Shown: positions 41,990-44,539 of the stretch, in pieces
How the letters are laid out: each line of letters opens with the position of its first letter
How positions within the stretch are numbered: the first letter of the stretch is position 1
Source: Streptomyces europaeiscabiei
GTDB taxonomy: Bacteria > Actinomycetota > Actinomycetes > Streptomycetales > Streptomycetaceae
Direction of reading: 5' to 3'
Length of the DNA: 44,539 nt
NCBI RefSeq assembly: GCF_001550375.1
Contig: NZ_LRTR01000115.1
Location: forward strand, 1 to 44,539
Notes under the pieces: generated by a model
Databases searched by the model: none
Seen by the model: only the letters and a program-made list of their open reading frames with translations
Told to the model about the DNA's origin: nothing
Made by a program: the position numbers and the translations under genes

Positions 41990-44431
41990 TCAGCGATGGA
42001 GGGGGTTGGTGATGGTGACGTAGACGGACTGGGTGTCGACCGGGCCGACGAGTTCGTCGAGGCCGTGGAGGCGGGTCAGGAGGTTGGCCTTGCAGCGCAG
42101 GACGGGTGAGTCGAGCAGCCGTGCCGACAGGGTCGTGTTGAGCCGGCCCGGGCCGGTGGCCACATCCGTGAGGAAGCGGCGGAAGGCGGCGAGCAGGAGT
42201 CGCTCGTCGCCGAGGCGCTGGGAGCCGAAAGCGCCGATGAGGCCGAGCACGTTGTTGATGCCGAGGTAGTAGGCGAACCGTTCGTCGGTGACCTCGTCGG
42301 AGACGAATGTGTCGCTGCGCTCGCCGATGCCGGGCAGTCGGGCTTCGAGATCCGCACGGCGGGATGCGCGGAAGTAGTAGCCCTGGTTGTCGCGGTACCG
42401 GCCGCCGATGGGCCAGCCGTCGGGGTCCATCAGGACGAGCGTGTTCTGCTGGTGCGCTTCGAGGGCGATCCCGGCCTCGCTGTCCAGCCACAGCACGGGC
42501 CGCACGACGTGCTCCAGATAGCGCAGGAACCACTCGGTGGCGACGGTGCCTCGGGGACGGCCGGTGCGCCCGGCCAGGCGGGTGACGACTTCGGCGAGCC
42601 GCGACCGCATGGTGAATCGCTCATCGGGAGGGGTGTCACAGCGCTGCCGCAGGGGGCTGGCGGGGCACACCGGCTCTTGGCCGCCGGGGCGGTCCTGCTG
42701 TTCACCGGGGTGGCCCGCTCGTCGCTCGACACGGGCGTGCGGCATCGGTGACACAAGTCCCGCTACGCAGGACGCGTCGTCCGCCGGGCCGAACGGATTG
42801 TGCCGGACCATCACGTCCAGGCCGGGCAGGGGGTCGCCGTCCGGTGCGGTGACAGCCAGCCAGGCCGGGTCACGGACGATGCCGAACCCGGAGTGGGCCG
42901 CCTGCCACTGCGCGGCCAGGCCGGTGCGCAGCAGTCGGTGGACCTCGACACCGCGGTGGAGTTCCTTGCGGAGGTTCTCACGACGGGAGTTGGTGATGCG
43001 CAGGCCCAGCGAGAGCTTCAGCATCGCGGGGGCGCCGGTGCGGTGGACGGTACGGATGGAGGAGGTCGGGTGCCACGGGTCGCCGTACGGACCCAGGTCT
43101 CGGAGCAGACCGGCATCGAGCAGAGCGGCCACTGCCGGGCGGTGGCGGACCTCGCGGAGCTGCCAGGGGTGCACGGGCAGGGCGGTGTAGCCCTCCGGCA
43201 GCGGCAGCCCCGGGCCGGCCAGCCGTGCGGTCAGCTGTTCGGCGGGGATGACACGACCGCGCTCGGTCCATGCCGAGTCGGTGGACAGGACGGAGGGTGC
43301 GATCGCCAGCCAGTGCAGGGGAAAGGAGCCACGCAATTCCGGTGAGTAGAGGCGCGCCTCGGCTTCGGCGAGCCCTTCCCGGCTCTTCGGGGTGGGGTGC
43401 AGGGGGTGACCGAGGAGGAGAGCCTGCTCGGCGGCGAGGAATCGGTCCGGATGGTCGGCGGGCTCGGCTCGGCGCTCGGCGATGAACATGGTGACGCGTC
43501 GTGCGGAGTCCGCGACGCTGCGGACCAGGTCGAGCTGGTCGATCCGATCGTTTTGATCGAGTTGGTCGGTCCGGTCGCGTTGGACAAGCCGGTCGAGTTG
43601 GACAAGCCGGTCGGGTCGACCTGGTTGGCCGGGCTGATCGAGTGGGGCGAGTCGGCGGGGCGGGCCAGGGTGGTCGAGTGGGGCGAGCGGATCGGGGTGA
43701 TCCGGCCGGCCCGTGGTGTGGGACGCGGGGGTGTGCGCTGTCGTGGGTCGGGGCTCGGGGATACCCGTCTCGTGACGGCCTCGCGCGGCTGCCTCCCTGG
43801 CCAGTAGGGACGCCACCGTGACCGCGTCGACCAGGGGTGCGGTCCCGGGGGTGTCGGCGAGGTGTGGCGGGCCGAATCGGTGCCAGCCGGTGGGGGACCA
43901 GTAGTGCACCGGGGCGAGGAGTGTCGTACCGGACGTGGGGAGGGGGATACGGAGGGTGCCGTCGTGGGGGGAGGTGAGGTTGTGTTCGCGTACCCAGCAG
44001 CGCAAGAGGTTCTCGACCGCTGCCGCCTGGGCCGCGGTGTGCGGGTCAGGGTGGTGCAGGGCGTCGGTGGCGGGGCCTGGCAGAGGTCCGGTGGTCCGGG
44101 TTCCGCCGGCTTGGCCAGGGACGGACCGCTCACGCTCATGACGTGGCTCGGTCGAATGGTCGGCCAGCGCGGCTTGGCGAGGGACTGGCTTGGCGGGGTA
44201 CGGAATCGGCGCAGGCCTGCCGGGCCCCGGCGCGGCCTGGCAGGCCTGCGCTGGATCAGCCTGACCAGAACCCTGTTCGGCCGGACCGGACCCATGCTCA
44301 GCCCGGCTGGACCTCGGCTCGACCTGGCTGGGTGATGGCTCGACGCTCGGCGGGCTCGGGGCAGCTTGGAGGGTGCCGGCTTCCATGCGGTGATCGTGGG
44401 TGGGGGCCTCGGGGGCGGGCGGCGGCTTCAC
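41990..44431 (-). CDS. NIS siderophore synthetase (IucA/IucC family) with repeat insertions
   Basis: The protein has 813 residues, much longer than usual (about 580-620). IucA/IucC core motifs are complete: LPVHPWQLREVR, TSSIRTVHR, KLSLGLRITNSRREN, EAHQQNTLVLMDPDGWP, RDNQGYYF. A ferric-iron-reductase-like end follows (LRCKANLLTRLHG). The enzyme uses ATP to join a carboxylate to an amine or hydroxamate. Extra length comes from a low-complexity N-terminus (about 1-125), a repeat-rich insert (about 240-305) and an insert near 590-625. GTG 44431 is used but the frame stays open to the window end, and the true start may be later. No iron box is seen in the 108 bases upstream. Confidence 0.88.
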   Translation of the reverse strand: MKPPPAPEAPTHDHRMEAGTLQAAPSPPSVEPSPSQVEPRSSRAEHGSGPAEQGSGQADPAQACQAAPGPGRPAPIPYPAKPVPRQAALADHSTEPRHERERSVPGQAGGTRTTGPLPGPATDALHHPDPHTAAQAAAVENLLRCWVREHNLTSPHDGTLRIPLPTSGTTLLAPVHYWSPTGWHRFGPPHLADTPGTAPLVDAVTVASLLAREAAARGRHETGIPEPRPTTAHTPASHTTGRPDHPDPLAPLDHPGPPRRLAPLDQPGQPGRPDRLVQLDRLVQRDRTDQLDQNDRIDQLDLVRSVADSARRVTMFIAERRAEPADHPDRFLAAEQALLLGHPLHPTPKSREGLAEAEARLYSPELRGSFPLHWLAIAPSVLSTDSAWTERGRVIPAEQLTARLAGPGLPLPEGYTALPVHPWQLREVRHRPAVAALLDAGLLRDLGPYGDPWHPTSSIRTVHRTGAPAMLKLSLGLRITNSRRENLRKELHRGVEVHRLLRTGLAAQWQAAHSGFGIVRDPAWLAVTAPDGDPLPGLDVMVRHNPFGPADDASCVAGLVSPMPHARVERRAGHPGEQQDRPGGQEPVCPASPLRQRCDTPPDERFTMRSRLAEVVTRLAGRTGRPRGTVATEWFLRYLEHVVRPVLWLDSEAGIALEAHQQNTLVLMDPDGWPIGGRYRDNQGYYFRASRRADLEARLPGIGERSDTFVSDEVTDERFAYYLGINNVLGLIGAFGSQRLGDERLLLAAFRRFLTDVATGPGRLNTTLSARLLDSPVLRCKANLLTRLHGLDELVGPVDTQSVYVTITNPLHR
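43527..43637 (-). repeat. 18-bp tandem minisatellite inside the NIS synthetase gene
   Basis: About five 18-base units, the clearest being two adjacent copies of GTTGGACAAGCCGGTCG, encode six-residue repeats such as DRLVQL, DRLVQR, DRTDQL and DQNDRI. A second, longer Pro/Leu/Asp repeat (PLAPLDHPG, RLAPLDQPG) adjoins it. Frame is kept. Confidence 0.75.
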
Positions 44432-44539
44432 GGCGGTTCCTGGGGTTGCTCGTGCGGGAGGGCAGTCGCGGATCCGTGCTGGCGAACGGGGTCGGGACTT
44501 GTGTGGGCGGGAGGCGGAGTGGGGGCTGTGGGGGGGGGG

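Noticed and set aside
44432..44539. Iron box upstream of the NIS synthetase
   Set aside because: No TTAGGTTAGGCT-like sequence occurs in the 108 bases available.
1..44539. Mobile elements, prophage, tRNA or rRNA genes
   Set aside because: No transposase, integrase, terminal repeats, tRNA-like CCA ends or rRNA sequence was recognised; gene content is conserved core chromosome.

Overview
The window is high-GC actinobacterial chromosome and almost certainly Streptomyces. It has strong third-position GC, many GTG and TTG starts, HrdB with its Lys/Ala-rich N-terminal region, and the sporulation regulator WhiH next to hrdB. It also has coenzyme-B12-dependent NrdJ with NrdR, LexA, ParE and RNase HII. 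Gene order resembles my recollection of the S. coelicolor SCO5800-SCO5832 core region (hrdB near SCO5820, whiH near SCO5819, nrdR/nrdJ near SCO5804/5805, lexA near SCO5803); that comparison is from memory. I see no tRNA, rRNA, prophage, transposon or CRISPR array. The last bases are a G run, which may mark a contig edge.

Left part (1-9.5 kb). A 3' fragment of a citrate-synthase-like gene appears frameshifted. It is followed by a sucrase/ferredoxin-like (Apd1/Aim32-type) iron-sulfur protein whose start directly abuts a near-consensus iron box. Next come a CitA/CitB-type two-component pair and, converging on it, an acetate/solute symporter translationally coupled to a small DUF485 membrane protein. 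parE and a small zinc-ribbon protein follow.

Centre (9.5-26.4 kb). A secreted trypsin-like protease, hrdB and whiH are followed by an unusual fused ABC exporter, a NrtR-like Nudix regulator, a glycogen-debranching-like protein and a DUF4192 protein. Then comes a run with a nucleic-acid theme: a RecQ helicase with a C-terminal phosphoribosyltransferase-like motif, a protein whose core looks like a metal-site-less RadC domain, a protein that looks like the orphan C-terminal part of an SF1 helicase, and rnhB.

Right part (26.4-44.5 kb). A TetR regulator and an EmrB/QacA-type efflux pump share a compact divergent promoter with two matching palindromic operators. After them come a DUF4153/4173 membrane protein, an ADP-ribosylglycohydrolase coupled to a histidine phosphatase, a YdbC-like protein and a TerD-domain protein. 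The nrdR-nrdJ operon with tandem NrdR boxes is divergent from lexA with its own SOS box, and dinG converges on lexA. The window closes with a NIS (IucA/IucC) siderophore synthetase, expanded by in-frame minisatellites, and its acyltransferase partner. Iron-related genes therefore lie at both ends.

Convergent gene pairs and operon ends are separated by long, near-perfect hairpins. I chose start codons from ribosome-binding sites, overlaps and family lengths, so several differ from the longest open frame.
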